Source: Calothrix sp. PCC 6303 (GTDB lineage: Bacteria; Cyanobacteriota; Cyanobacteriia; Cyanobacteriales; Nostocaceae). Taken from it: 64,000 bases of DNA. The notes under the pieces were generated by a model that was not told where the DNA came from, did no database searches, and worked only from the letters and a program-made list of their open reading frames with translations. Of this stretch, positions 32,894 to 43,777 are shown in pieces. Made by a program: the position numbers and the translations under genes. Positions within the stretch are counted from its first letter, which is position 1, and every line of letters begins with the position of its first letter. The DNA lies in contig NC_019751.1 in the NCBI RefSeq assembly GCF_000317435.1, positions 3,224,001-3,288,000 of the forward strand. The letters run 5' to 3'.

Positions 32894-35800
32894 ATGAAAA
32901 AGCCTTTTATTCTCTCTCTAATTGCAACCATCGGCACTCTATTATTCCTCCCAATCGCTACTGCTCAATTATCAAATTCTAAATCAAAAAGCCAAACTTC
33001 TGCTTTAGTTACAGACCAAGTTAGTTCAGAAAATTTACGTCAAATAGCACAAGCAATTACTGTCAAAGTCTATGCCGGAGATAGTCGCGGTTCGGGCATT
33101 TTAATCGCTAAAAATGGACAAGCTTACACCGTTTTAACTAATGCTCATGTTGTCAATCGTGGTGAATCTTCTCGGATTCAAACCCCTGATGGCAAAGTTT
33201 ATCAAGCACGTTTAATTAATCAGGGCGATTCTTTAAAAGGTAACGATTTAGCTGTGTTGCAAATTCAAGCAACAGTTAATTATAGGATTGCTAGTTTAGG
33301 CGACTCATCAGCATTAGCTGAAAATCAAGAAGTTTATACGGCTGGGTTTCCGTTTGAGCAAAAAAATTTAAGTTTTACGGCTGGTAAAATTTCGTTGATT
33401 GCAGATAAACCTTTAGTTGGTGGCTATCAAATTGGTTACACCAATGAAACAGTACAAGGGATGAGTGGAGGTGCAGTATTAAATCGAGAAGGTAAATTAA
33501 TTGGTGTGATTGGAATGGGTGCGGCAGCAATTTTAAATGATGCTTATGTTTATCAAGATGGCACAAAACCAAATGAAACTGCATTAGCAGAATTGAGAGA
33601 GTCAAGTTTTGCTGTACCGATTGCCACTTTAGCTAAAGTTGCACCGCAATTAATAGCGATTATACCCAAACCAAAACCAGATAATCAGGAAACTACCGCC
33701 AATCTTACAACCTACACTGGGAAAGTTGCAGATGTAGATAAGGTAAATAAGATTGCCCAACAAATTACCGTGCGGATTGATGCTAGCAAGAAGGAAAATG
33801 GTAATGGTTCTGGGGTAATTATTGCGAATGAAGGACAGACTTATTATGTTTTAACTGCGGCTCATGTGTTTAAAGATTCAGATCAATATACTATTGTCAC
33901 TCATGATGGGCAACAATATCCGGTACAACCTACTGCGATTACCCCTCTGGAAGGGGTGGATTTAGCAGTAGTGAAGTTTCAATCTCAGGAAAAAAACTAC
34001 ATAGTCGCCACATTGGGAGACTATGACATTATTTTAAATAAAGGACAATTAATTTTTGTCTCTGGTTTTCCAGGTGTAAACACAGGAACACCTAAGCGAA
34101 TATTGACGGCTGGGGCAGTATTCAGTCAAGAACTTACATCTGTACTCACGAAAGATCCTACTACTTTAACTGGGGGCTATGAACTGCTTTACACCAATCT
34201 ATCTCACCGGGGAATGAGTGGCGGACCCATTCTTGATCGTCTAGGTCGTGTAGTCGGCATTAATGCTGCATCTGATAATGAGTATATACAAGATCAAGAG
34301 GTTTCTGTTGGTATTTTCAGTTTTGGAATTCCTATCAGTACCTTTTTAGGTCGAGTCAAAGAAGTAAGAATTAAAATTAAGCCTGAAGATATAAAAACCT
34401 TTGTTCCCAATGAGATTTCTGAAACAGAAGTCAAGGCTATTTTCAATCAGTTATTGACTTTAAAACATCCTCTAAAAGATGCAAGTGAGGCAGATTGGCT
34501 CAATTATGGCAATCAACTATTACGTTCAGGGAAAATTGAGGATTCACTTACTCCACTTAACCAAGCGATAAATCTTAACCCTAAGCTTTATCAAGCTTAT
34601 TACCTTAGAGGCTCGATTTTATCATTTCAAGGAAAATCAAAAGAAGCTCTGGCTGAATTTAACAAAGCTACAGAACTCAAGCCTAATTTTACTCAAGCTT
34701 GGCGGATCAAAAGTTCATTACTATTTAATTTGAAAAAATACCCAGAGGCACTAAAAGCTATTGATAAAGCAATTGAAATACAGTCAAAGTCTAAATCTGA
34801 TCCGGTAGGTAAAATAAAGTCAAGTTTTACATTTTATCCATTACGGATTGCAATCCTTATAGAATTAGAACGCTATCAGGAAGCTCTTGATGAAAGTAAG
34901 AAATTTATTGATACCAGTTCTTATGCTATTGGATATATTCTTCGAGGTGCAATTTATTGGAAACTTAAAGATTATGAAAAAGCCTTTGATGATATCAAGA
35001 AAGCAATTGAACTCAAGCCTAATAATCCTAATTATTATTTCATCAGAGGTTCGTCCTATTTAGAAAGAAAAGAGAATCAAAAAGCGTTTGCTGATTTCAA
35101 AAAAGCGATTACATTACAGCCTAGCAATGCTGAACTTTATATCAACAGAGCCATAGCATACCAAGAAGTCAAAGATACAGAAAGAGCAATGGCTGACTAC
35201 AAGAAAGCTATTGAATTAGAGCCAAAAAATCCAGAACGTTATATCACACGGGCTGAAGCTTATCAAGAATTGAAAGATACCGAAAGAGCAATGGCTGACT
35301 ACAAGAAAGCCATTGAATTAGATCCAAACAACCCGGAGCGTTATATCACACGGGCTAGAGCTTATCAAGATTTGGAAGAGAATGAAAAAGCAATGGCTGA
35401 CTACAAGAAAGCTATTCAAATAGAACCTCATGATCCTTGGAATTACATTTGGAGAGGTTATGCTTATCAAGGAATGTTCAGATATCAAGATGCACTTGAT
35501 GATTTTAACAAAGCTATTGAAATTGACCCTAAAAATCCCGATTTATATAACACTAGATGTAGTGCTTATCAAGAAGATGATGAGCAAAAAGCAATTTCTG
35601 ATTGTACTAAAGCAATTGAACTTGACTCTGACAATCCTAAACGTTACCTGAACCGGGCTGAAGTTTATTTCAAGTCTAAAAATTATCAATTGAAATCTAA
35701 AGGTTTCGCCGATCTTAACAAAGCTATTGAAGTAGATCCCAAAAATCCTAATCTATATATGATAAGGAGTCGGGTTTATATGAATTTTTTCGATTATCCA

Positions 35801-38257
35801 AACGCGATAAATGATGCTACTAAAGCTATTGATATTATTCCTAGCTGTTTTGATTGTTATTTTTGGAGAGCTTTTAGTTACCGACAAATGAAAGAGTATG
35901 AAAAAGCCCTTGTTGATTATAACAAAATTATTGAGATAGAGCCAATAGATCCTTATAGCTACAATGTTAGGGCTGAATTTTTCTTAGAATTAAAAGACTA
36001 CAAAAAAGCTTTTGCTGACTATCAAAAAATGATTGAATTAGAGCCGAATAATTCTGAAAACTACCTCGAAAGAGCAGAGGCTTACTGGACATTAAAAGAT
36101 TATCAAAATGCTTTTGCTGATTATACAAAAGCTATCGAAGTTGACTCCAAAAATCCTGAGCGTTATCTTAAAAGAGCAGAGGTTTACTGGACATTAAAAG
36201 ATTATCAAAATGCTTTTGCTGATTATACAAAAGCTATCGAAGTTGACTCCAAAAATCCTGAGCGTTACCTCAAAAGAGCAGAGGCTTACTGGACATTAAA
36301 AGATTATCAAAATGCTTTTGCTGACTATACAAAAGCTATCGAAGTTGATCCCAAAAATCCTGAGCTTCATCTCAAAAGAGCAGAGGCTTACTGGACATTA
36401 AAAGATTATCAAAATGCTTTTGCTGACTATACAAAAGCTATCGAAGTTGATCCCAAAAATCCTGAGCGTTATCGCAAAAGAGCTAAAGCTTACTTAGAAG
36501 TAAAAGATTACAACAAAGTCATCACTGATTACACTAAAGCTATTAACATTATTTCTGATAATCCTACCTATTATACTGATTTAAAAGTTCTTAACAATAT
36601 TTCTGATAGTCCTACCTATTACATAGAGAGAGGTGATGTTTACTCGGAATTGAAAGACTACCAAAATGCACTTGCTGATTATATCAAAGCTATTGAAATT
36701 TATGATAATTTGCCAGCTTTACCTAATTCACAACAAGCTTGGCTCATGCATTCTACAAAAAAGTATAAATACGAAGAAACTCGCTTGAAAATAGTTAAAA
36801 CTTCCTTAAATTATAAGGACTACCAAAAAGCAATTGTCAATTTGACAAAAATCATTCAACAAAATCCCAATGTTTTTGACCTTTACTTTCACCGAGGATC
36901 TGCTTCTTTAGAGTTGAAGGATAACAAAAATGCGATCGCTGATTTAACTAAGGCGATTGAAATTATGGAAAAGGAAAAGAATATATCATCATTTGCAGTA
37001 AAATGTACCTTTAGTGACTTACTATGTGTGAAGGAATGGTCATTATATGTAAATCGAGGGTTAGCTTACAAAAATCAACAAGATTACTTAAAAGCTATTA
37101 AAGATTTTAATAAAGCTGCCGAGATTTTAAAATATAATAGGAGCAATCAGGAAGAATACAAGCGTGTCCAGAAATACTTAATTGAATTAGCGTCAAAAAA
37201 CCCTGAACCTTATCTTACAAAAGTTGAAGCTTCTCAGAGAAGTGGAGATTATAAAAATATGCTTGCTAATTATACAAAAGCCATTGAAATTGCTCCTCAA
37301 GAGTCTGAGTTTTATATGGGTCGGGCGAATGTTTATTTTTTGCTAAAAAACTACCGAAAAGCTTTTGTTGACTATAACAAAGCTATTGCATTTGATTCTG
37401 AAAAATCTTGGTATTACATAGAGAGAGCAGAAGCTTACTTAAAAGTGAAAGACAATGAAAAAGCTTTTGTTGACTATAATAAAGCCATTGAAATTTATAC
37501 CAAAAATATTGCTAAATTTAGCTCTATATCTTCTTTTTATTACATAGATAGAGCTAAAGCTTACTTAAAAGTGAAAAATTATGAAAAAGCTTTTGCTGAT
37601 TATAACAAAGCTATTGCGCTAGAGCCTGATGATGACAATAATTATATTGCCAGAGCTAAAGCTTACTTAGAAATAAAAGATTATGAAAAAGCTTTTGCTG
37701 ATTATAATAAAGCTATTGCTGATGACAACAAAGCTATTGCGATACAGCCTGAACCCTATGCAATACAGCTTGAACTTTACAATTATCTTGCTAGAGCCGA
37801 AGCTTACTTAGAAATAAAGAATTATGAAAAAGCTTTTGCTGATTATAATAAAGCTAACCTTGAGGGAAATCATTTTCCCTACTTCATAAAGATTACAGCT
37901 TACATCAAACAAGCTGAAGCTTACTTAGGGATAAAAGATTATCAAAATGCTATTGATAATCACACTAAAGTTATTAATCTTCAACCTAATAATCCGATTT
38001 TCTATAATAGCCGAGGATTAGCTTATTTCCGCTCACAAAATTATCAGCAATCAATTTTAGATTACAACAAAGCTTTGGAATTACAGCCTGATTATGCTGA
38101 TTCCTACTACAATCGTGGTTTAGCTTATAAAGAACTTAAAGACTATCAAAAAGCTATCACAGATATTCAAAAAGCAGTTCAAATCTACTTGCAGCAAGAC
38201 AATCAAGAAGGGTATCAAGAGGCTCAAAATGTGTTAAGTAACTTACAAAAGTTATGA
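32894..38257 (+). CDS. Giant secreted double-trypsin / TPR protein
   Basis: This 1787-residue protein has a signal peptide (ending ATAQL near residue 25) and two trypsin-like domains. Domain 1 has His85 (TNAHV), Asp118 (NDLAVL) and Ser191 (GMSGGA). Domain 2 has His324 (TAAHV), Asp356 (VDLAVV) and Ser442 (GMSGGP). Both triads look complete. From about residue 530 to the end there are roughly thirty tetratricopeptide repeats of the A..DY.KAIE.(D/E)P.N kind. Units near 36060-36480 are almost identical copies of 102 bp, showing recent duplication. Trypsin-TPR proteins are common in filamentous cyanobacteria; the TPR part would bind partner proteins and direct proteolysis. ATG 32894 starts directly at the signal peptide. 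Confidence 0.9.
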   Translation: MKKPFILSLIATIGTLLFLPIATAQLSNSKSKSQTSALVTDQVSSENLRQIAQAITVKVYAGDSRGSGILIAKNGQAYTVLTNAHVVNRGESSRIQTPDGKVYQARLINQGDSLKGNDLAVLQIQATVNYRIASLGDSSALAENQEVYTAGFPFEQKNLSFTAGKISLIADKPLVGGYQIGYTNETVQGMSGGAVLNREGKLIGVIGMGAAAILNDAYVYQDGTKPNETALAELRESSFAVPIATLAKVAPQLIAIIPKPKPDNQETTANLTTYTGKVADVDKVNKIAQQITVRIDASKKENGNGSGVIIANEGQTYYVLTAAHVFKDSDQYTIVTHDGQQYPVQPTAITPLEGVDLAVVKFQSQEKNYIVATLGDYDIILNKGQLIFVSGFPGVNTGTPKRILTAGAVFSQELTSVLTKDPTTLTGGYELLYTNLSHRGMSGGPILDRLGRVVGINAASDNEYIQDQEVSVGIFSFGIPISTFLGRVKEVRIKIKPEDIKTFVPNEISETEVKAIFNQLLTLKHPLKDASEADWLNYGNQLLRSGKIEDSLTPLNQAINLNPKLYQAYYLRGSILSFQGKSKEALAEFNKATELKPNFTQAWRIKSSLLFNLKKYPEALKAIDKAIEIQSKSKSDPVGKIKSSFTFYPLRIAILIELERYQEALDESKKFIDTSSYAIGYILRGAIYWKLKDYEKAFDDIKKAIELKPNNPNYYFIRGSSYLERKENQKAFADFKKAITLQPSNAELYINRAIAYQEVKDTERAMADYKKAIELEPKNPERYITRAEAYQELKDTERAMADYKKAIELDPNNPERYITRARAYQDLEENEKAMADYKKAIQIEPHDPWNYIWRGYAYQGMFRYQDALDDFNKAIEIDPKNPDLYNTRCSAYQEDDEQKAISDCTKAIELDSDNPKRYLNRAEVYFKSKNYQLKSKGFADLNKAIEVDPKNPNLYMIRSRVYMNFFDYPNAINDATKAIDIIPSCFDCYFWRAFSYRQMKEYEKALVDYNKIIEIEPIDPYSYNVRAEFFLELKDYKKAFADYQKMIELEPNNSENYLERAEAYWTLKDYQNAFADYTKAIEVDSKNPERYLKRAEVYWTLKDYQNAFADYTKAIEVDSKNPERYLKRAEAYWTLKDYQNAFADYTKAIEVDPKNPELHLKRAEAYWTLKDYQNAFADYTKAIEVDPKNPERYRKRAKAYLEVKDYNKVITDYTKAINIISDNPTYYTDLKVLNNISDSPTYYIERGDVYSELKDYQNALADYIKAIEIYDNLPALPNSQQAWLMHSTKKYKYEETRLKIVKTSLNYKDYQKAIVNLTKIIQQNPNVFDLYFHRGSASLELKDNKNAIADLTKAIEIMEKEKNISSFAVKCTFSDLLCVKEWSLYVNRGLAYKNQQDYLKAIKDFNKAAEILKYNRSNQEEYKRVQKYLIELASKNPEPYLTKVEASQRSGDYKNMLANYTKAIEIAPQESEFYMGRANVYFLLKNYRKAFVDYNKAIAFDSEKSWYYIERAEAYLKVKDNEKAFVDYNKAIEIYTKNIAKFSSISSFYYIDRAKAYLKVKNYEKAFADYNKAIALEPDDDNNYIARAKAYLEIKDYEKAFADYNKAIADDNKAIAIQPEPYAIQLELYNYLARAEAYLEIKNYEKAFADYNKANLEGNHFPYFIKITAYIKQAEAYLGIKDYQNAIDNHTKVINLQPNNPIFYNSRGLAYFRSQNYQQSILDYNKALELQPDYADSYYNRGLAYKELKDYQKAITDIQKAVQIYLQQDNQEGYQEAQNVLSNLQKL

Positions 38258-38473
38258 TTACTCGAATCCCTATTTCCTTGTCCTGAAATGCCTTTAAGTG
38301 TATGTAGTTAATATTTCTCCAGTTTTTACAGTCGATAAAGCCTTTTTAATGGAAAAATTTGGTACTATTTCTTAGGAGAGAATCAGAGTAGTAGGAATAT
38401 CATTGATTACACACTTACAGCCTTAGATATAGCAATCTATTAAGATTGCTACACTTAACAATAACCTCAACCT

Positions 38474-41400
38474 ATGCCAGCAGCAAATTATTATCAAGTA
38501 GGTGGGAGCTTAAATTATAGCGATCGCACCTATGTTACTCGCCAAGCAGATAACCAACTTTTTGAATTCTTAAAAGCAGGTGAATATTGTTTCGTCTTTA
38601 ACTCCCGTCAAATGGGAAAATCTAGCCTGCGAATCAGAACTGGAAAAAAACTCCGTTCAGAAGGTATCAAATGTGCCTTTATTGATATGACTATACTAGG
38701 CACTCATATCAGCTTAGAACAGTGGTATAAAGGCATAGCATACGAGATATTAAATAGTTTAGAACTAGATTCAGAATTAGATTTTAATGCTTGGTGGAAA
38801 CAGCACGAACACTTAACTGAAGTCCAGCGCCTCAAGAAAATAATTGAATCTGTACTATTTGTCAATATATCCCAAAATATTGTTATTTTTATTGATGAAA
38901 TTGACAGCTTAATAAAAATTCCTTTTAAAGATGATATTTTTGCTTTTATTCGCGCTTGTTATAATCTCCGTTCTGAAAATCCAGAATATCAGCGTTTAAG
39001 CTTTTGCTTATTAGGAGTAGCTAGCCCTACAGATTTAATTCAAGATAAAGGGCGCACCCCCTTTAATATCGGACGTTCAATTGAATTAACCGGATTTACC
39101 TTTGCTGAAGCCAAAGATGCTTTAATCCGAGGTTTACAGGAAAAAGTCAACCATCCCGAAAAGATTTTACAACAAGTTTTATATTGGACAGAAGGACAGC
39201 CTTTTTTAACTCAAAAAGTGTGCAGCTTAATTGTACAATGCCCAGAAAATAACCCCGATATTCAACAATTAATCAAACAGTATATTATCAATAACTGGGA
39301 ATCTCAGGACGAACCAGAACATCTCAGGACAATACGCGATCGCATTCTAGCTGATGAAAGTAGAGCAATTCGCCTTTTAGGATTATATCAGCAAATTTTT
39401 CTCTCCGTAGACCTGACCGCCGATGAAAGTGACGAACAAACCGAATTAAGACTCTCTGGTTTAGTAGTCAAAAAAAATGGCTTTTTACAAGTATATAACC
39501 CGATTTACAAAGCCATATTTAATCCCAATTGGGTTAAGTATAAATTAGATTATCTGCGCCCTTATAGCGCAGCCCTTAACCAATGGTTAAAATCTCAACG
39601 TCATTCTACTTATTTACTACAAGGCAATACATTAACAGATGCTTTAGCTTGGGCAGATGGCAAACGATTAAGTGATGAAGATTATCAATTTTTAGGTGCA
39701 AGTCAAACTGAACAAGATCGAAAAACTAATCAAATTTTAGCTCAAGCCTACCAAAAAGCTAAACGAATATCTTTGTTAGGAGGTATAGTATTTAGTATAA
39801 GTATTACCATAGCAATTGTTGTCAGTATCTACACCCAAAACCAACTTGAAACAACCCAAGAAACTATTCGCATAGATAAAGCTAGTGAAAATGCTTTAAA
39901 AAAGTTCAATTCTAATCAGATAGATGGCTTGCGTTCAGCTATGCAAGCTAGTGTAAATTTAAAATCATTGATAAAAAATAACAGTTCTTTAGCTGCTTAT
40001 CCTACAACTAGCCCAGTTTCTGCTTTAGTTAATATTTTGAGTAATATTAGTGAAAAAAATCAGTTAGAAGGACATCAAAAGCCAGTTAGAACAGTTAGCT
40101 TTAGCCCAGATGGAAGGTTAATTGCTTCTGGAAGTGATGACAGAACTATAAAACTATGGCAACGAGATGGCAGACTCATTAAAACTATTAATCATGGCAG
40201 TTCAGTTAATACCATAACTTTTAGTCCAGATGGACAAATAATTGCTTCTGGAGATGAAGGCGGAAATATAAAACTTTGGCGACTTAATGGCACACTCGTT
40301 AAAATTATCAAACATACTAATAATGGTTCGGTTTCTAGCATTAGTTTTAGCCCAGATGGTAAAATAATTGCTTCTGGCAGTAACGACAATACAATTAAAC
40401 TATGGAATCTAAATGGCACACTAATTAAAACATTAATAGGGCATAAAGCTTCAGTTCGTACAGTTAATTTCAGTCCAAATGGCAAAATAATTGCTTCTGG
40501 CAGTGATGACACTACAATAAAATTATGGAACCTAGATGGTACACTAATTAAAACCATAAATGGGGATAAAAGTCGAGTTTATACTGTCAGTTTTAGCCCC
40601 AATGGTAATTACATTGCTTCTGGTAGTGGAAATAATGTAAAATTGTGGGAACTGAATGGAACGCTGATTCAAACTATGACTGGACATAGCGAGACAGTTA
40701 ATAGTATAGCTTTCAGCCCAAATGATAAAATAATTGCTTCTGCTAGTGGCGACAAAACAATTAAACTGTGGAAGTTAAATGGTGATGGTGATTTAATCAC
40801 CACCCTTAATGGTCATACTGATTCAATTTTGAGTTTAAGTTTTAGCAGAGATGGGAAAGCGATCGCTTCTGGAAGTGAAGATAAAACTATCAAGCTATGG
40901 CAACTAGAACCTAAACCCATCATTCGCGTGAATGGACATAACAGTTGGATAGAAAGTGTTAGTTTTAGCCCAAATGGAAAAATAATTGCTTCTGGAAGTG
41001 GTGACGGGAAAATTAAACTTTGGCAACCAGATGGCACACCTATCAAGATTATTATTAATGGCGATAAGCCAGTTACAAATGTTAGTTTTAGTCCAGATGG
41101 AAAAATACTTGCTTTTATTGATGACAGTGGCACTCTTAAGCTGTGGCAAAATGGTAAAATTATTAAAATTATAAAAGATCCAAAAAGCGAGATAACTAGC
41201 ATCAGTTTTAGTCCTGATAGTAAAACTTTGATTTCTAGTAGTAGTGACTACACATTAAAACTTTGGAGAACTGATGGAAAACTGCTGAAAAATCTCACTA
41301 GAAATAACAGTGGAATTACCAGCGTTAGTTTCAGCCCCGATGGTAAAAGTTTTGCCTTCGGCAGTAGCGATGATTACAAAATTAAACTTGGGAAAACTGA

Positions 41401-41893
41401 TGGCATTCTGGTCAAAAGTTTCACAGGACATACAAAGGCAGTAACGCAGATTAGTTATAGTCCAGATGGAAAAATATTTGCTTCTAGCAGTGACGATCGC
41501 ACAGTCAAACTTTGGAAAAATGATGGGACTCTCATTAAATCTTTATCGGAACATAACAGCGATGTTACCAACGTTATTTTTAGTCTAGATGGCAAAACCC
41601 TTGCTTCTAGTAGTAGGAACGGAACAGTTAACCTCTGGAAAAACGATGGCACTCTCATGTTTACTCTTAATGCTGGTGATGAAGTAACAAGTATTAGTTT
41701 CAGTCCAGATGGTCAAACCTTAGTAACTGCTACTAGCAAGGGTAGCTTAATTTTATGGAGTTTGAATTTAGATGATTTACTAGCCAAAAGCTGCACTTGG
41801 CTGAAAGATTACTTAGCATTAACCCGAAGCAAGGTTAATGTCGTAGACCTCAATTGCAAATCATCCTTGATCCAGGGCGATCGCATCATGTAA
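38474..41893 (+). CDS. AAA-like ATPase / membrane helix / 14-blade WD40 protein
   Basis: This 1139-residue protein starts [13 protein letters not shown] and reaches a P-loop [11 protein letters not shown] (Lys49, Ser50) and Walker [12 protein letters not shown] near residue 141. A winged-helix region follows ([25 protein letters not shown]). A membrane helix lies at about residues 434-455 ([20 protein letters not shown]). Residues about 530-1100 carry 14 WD40 units ([19 protein letters not shown]), again two propellers' worth. It ends [18 protein letters not shown], the same ending as both CHAT proteins. It lacks any CHAT domain, so it looks like the sensing half without the protease; the neighbouring trypsins may be the effectors. 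Confidence 0.88.
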   Translation: MPAANYYQVGGSLNYSDRTYVTRQADNQLFEFLKAGEYCFVFNSRQMGKSSLRIRTGKKLRSEGIKCAFIDMTILGTHISLEQWYKGIAYEILNSLELDSELDFNAWWKQHEHLTEVQRLKKIIESVLFVNISQNIVIFIDEIDSLIKIPFKDDIFAFIRACYNLRSENPEYQRLSFCLLGVASPTDLIQDKGRTPFNIGRSIELTGFTFAEAKDALIRGLQEKVNHPEKILQQVLYWTEGQPFLTQKVCSLIVQCPENNPDIQQLIKQYIINNWESQDEPEHLRTIRDRILADESRAIRLLGLYQQIFLSVDLTADESDEQTELRLSGLVVKKNGFLQVYNPIYKAIFNPNWVKYKLDYLRPYSAALNQWLKSQRHSTYLLQGNTLTDALAWADGKRLSDEDYQFLGASQTEQDRKTNQILAQAYQKAKRISLLGGIVFSISITIAIVVSIYTQNQLETTQETIRIDKASENALKKFNSNQIDGLRSAMQASVNLKSLIKNNSSLAAYPTTSPVSALVNILSNISEKNQLEGHQKPVRTVSFSPDGRLIASGSDDRTIKLWQRDGRLIKTINHGSSVNTITFSPDGQIIASGDEGGNIKLWRLNGTLVKIIKHTNNGSVSSISFSPDGKIIASGSNDNTIKLWNLNGTLIKTLIGHKASVRTVNFSPNGKIIASGSDDTTIKLWNLDGTLIKTINGDKSRVYTVSFSPNGNYIASGSGNNVKLWELNGTLIQTMTGHSETVNSIAFSPNDKIIASASGDKTIKLWKLNGDGDLITTLNGHTDSILSLSFSRDGKAIASGSEDKTIKLWQLEPKPIIRVNGHNSWIESVSFSPNGKIIASGSGDGKIKLWQPDGTPIKIIINGDKPVTNVSFSPDGKILAFIDDSGTLKLWQNGKIIKIIKDPKSEITSISFSPDSKTLISSSSDYTLKLWRTDGKLLKNLTRNNSGITSVSFSPDGKSFAFGSSDDYKIKLGKTDGILVKSFTGHTKAVTQISYSPDGKIFASSSDDRTVKLWKNDGTLIKSLSEHNSDVTNVIFSLDGKTLASSSRNGTVNLWKNDGTLMFTLNAGDEVTSISFSPDGQTLVTATSKGSLILWSLNLDDLLAKSCTWLKDYLALTRSKVNVVDLNCKSSLIQGDRIM

Positions 41894-42217
41894 ATAAAAC
41901 TAGTCTATTATCGTGCTATTTGGCACATTTCAATAATCTCCTTCGTCACTTCAGTTCAACTAAATCCCAATTTATCACAATAGAATTCAGGAGTCAGGAG
42001 CCAGATTCAATTAAGGAAGGAGGAAGAGGGAAGATGGAAGAAGTTTAGTTTTAAGATGGAGATTGAAACTCCAACTTAAAACTTTCAACGTATAGACGTT
42101 GGGATTTTCTGAGTTCTTCTTTTTTATTGGTTAATCACGATATGAAAAATATTTAAACTCAAGCGATCGCTCTAAATATCAAGTTAAGTATATTTGGATT
42201 TTTACTTATTAATTAAT
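41894..42217. repeat. Intergenic region with heptamer-type repeat
   Basis: At 41983-42010 GAATTCAGGAGTCAGGAGCC and following bases belong to the TCAGGAG heptamer family also seen at 43041, 44667 and 49151. A weak inverse match (TTTCTGAGTTCTTC) occurs at about 42105. No gene is seen. Confidence 0.6.
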
Positions 42218-43024
42218 ATGCCAGAATCACCAGTCATCTATAATGTAAGGATAAAGTACCCACCTGTGTCAGCTATGCTGTCAGATAAATCAAAAACGGT
42301 AATACTACCAAGCACCGAAGAATTAGCCTGTTCGGACGATATTCCAGTGGATAACGAGGACCAAAATTTTCTACCCAACATTTTACTATTCTTACTAACT
42401 TCGATTTGGGCTGACCGCACAGATTGGTACTTTGGTGTAGACATGGCAATCTACCACACGACAGGGGTTAATCCAAGAGTACCCGTGGTTCCAGATGGAT
42501 TTTTGAGTTTGGGAGTGGAACGCAAAAAAGGTGGAAAATCCCGCAGAAGCTATGCTGTTTGGGAAGAAAACGAGGTAGTACCGATATTAGCCTTAGAAAT
42601 GGTATCCCACACTCCAGGGGACGAATACGACGAAAAATTAGAAATATATCGGAAACTCGGCGTACTTTACTACATTATTTATAATCCAGAATTTTGGTTG
42701 CGCGATAGACATCAACCATTTGAAATTTACAAATTGATAGATGAGAATTATCGACTACAAATTGGTGAACCATTATGGATGCCAGAAGTAGGTTTAGGAA
42801 TTGGACGACATCAAGGTGTTATTGGTGGAATTCAACAGGAATTTTTATCTTGGTATAACGGACAAGGCGATCGCTATTTAATGGCAGATGAAATTGCCCA
42901 ACAAGAAAGTCAAAGGGCAGAGAACGAACAACAACGAGCCGAGCAAGAAAAACAACGAGCTGAACAGTTAGCACAATATTTACGCTCTATCGGAGTTGAC
43001 CCTGATAATTTACCTAATAATTAG
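42218..43024 (+). CDS. Uma2-family (DUF820) endonuclease-like protein
   Basis: The start is taken at ATG 42218 (MPESPVIYNV). The protein has about 268 residues. It carries a PD-(D/E)xK-type core: VPDGFLSLGVE with the PD, ILALEMVSHTPGDEYDEKLEIYRKLGVLYYIIYNP with the E.VS and K. The C-terminal 60 residues are a Q/E/R-rich coiled coil (AENEQQRAEQEKQRAEQL). Uma2 proteins are hugely expanded in cyanobacteria and are presumed nucleases, with no proven target. It stands alone between repeat-bearing gaps. Confidence 0.85.
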   Translation: MPESPVIYNVRIKYPPVSAMLSDKSKTVILPSTEELACSDDIPVDNEDQNFLPNILLFLLTSIWADRTDWYFGVDMAIYHTTGVNPRVPVVPDGFLSLGVERKKGGKSRRSYAVWEENEVVPILALEMVSHTPGDEYDEKLEIYRKLGVLYYIIYNPEFWLRDRHQPFEIYKLIDENYRLQIGEPLWMPEVGLGIGRHQGVIGGIQQEFLSWYNGQGDRYLMADEIAQQESQRAENEQQRAEQEKQRAEQLAQYLRSIGVDPDNLPNN

Positions 43025-43040
43025 CAATTCATAAATAAAG

Positions 43041-43179
43041 AAGAATTCAGAAGTCAGAATAAGAAATTGGAAGAGTATTCTGACCTCTCCCAATTAAATA
43101 TCTTCTAGAAGGAGCGGGTTTTACATCCTTCTAGGAGGTCGTTGTAATAATCATTCCTTCTGATTCCTGAGTTCTTTTT
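43041..43179. repeat. Inverted-repeat unit of the CAGGAGT heptamer family
   Basis: The left arm AAGAATTCAGAAGTCAGAAT (43041-43060) faces the right arm CTTCTGATTCCTGAGTTCTT (43157-43176). The 100-base centre has another hairpin (CTTCTAGAAGGAG...CCTTCTAGGAGG). No coding capacity. Same outer ends as the unit holding the four-helix-bundle gene at 49150-49568. Confidence 0.6.
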
Positions 43180-43387
43180 CATAAAAGCAAGGAGAGCATC
43201 AAAGTTTTTAGCTTTGGTGCTTTTATTTTGCTTACCGATTACCGAAAATTTACGAGAATATTTGCATTCAATATGACAATTGATTGTTTAATAAAAGTGT
43301 TGTGAATCCAGCACAGATTGTAACTCAATAGAACAGTCTGTTCATTTCAACAGAAGGTCATATTTAAAAGAACTTGTAGTTTCATTC

Positions 43388-43777
43388 ATGAGATATGTAC
43401 AAAGGCTTTATACCCAATCATCCTTAGCTCAAGAAGTTTCTGTCAGTACCACGACAATTCGGAACTGGTGTCGTTTTGCTGATATTACAATCCCCAAACG
43501 AAGAAGTTTTTTTAGTTGCCTAGATTTAGAATTATTGGCTTATTTTTATGTAGCAAATCAATTTTTGAGAGTCAGCCAAGAAGACTATCTAGAAGAAGTA
43601 GTCTGTAGGGGAGGCTTGAAATTATACGTGCGAGAAGTTAGGCGCACTGAGTTGTCTAAATTTCTGACTGAGTTTTTAACGCTAGAGGAGCAAGACTATT
43701 TTTTCGTCAAAATTCTAATTGAAAAATTAAAAGAGGAACAAAGCAATGAATCTGTCAACAGCAGTGCAGCAGCTTGA
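43388..43777 (+). CDS. MerR-like helix-turn-helix protein
   Basis: This 129-residue protein begins RYVQRLYTQSSLAQEVSVSTTTIRNWCRFADI, a MerR-type winged HTH. A helical region with LDLELLAYFYVANQFLRV follows. The second half (ELSKFLTEFLTLEEQDYFFVKILIEKLKEEQ) is helical and acidic. It overlaps the next gene by 32 bases and is probably the first gene, perhaps the regulator, of the plus-strand conjugation-like cluster. Confidence 0.6.
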   Translation: MRYVQRLYTQSSLAQEVSVSTTTIRNWCRFADITIPKRRSFFSCLDLELLAYFYVANQFLRVSQEDYLEEVVCRGGLKLYVREVRRTELSKFLTEFLTLEEQDYFFVKILIEKLKEEQSNESVNSSAAA

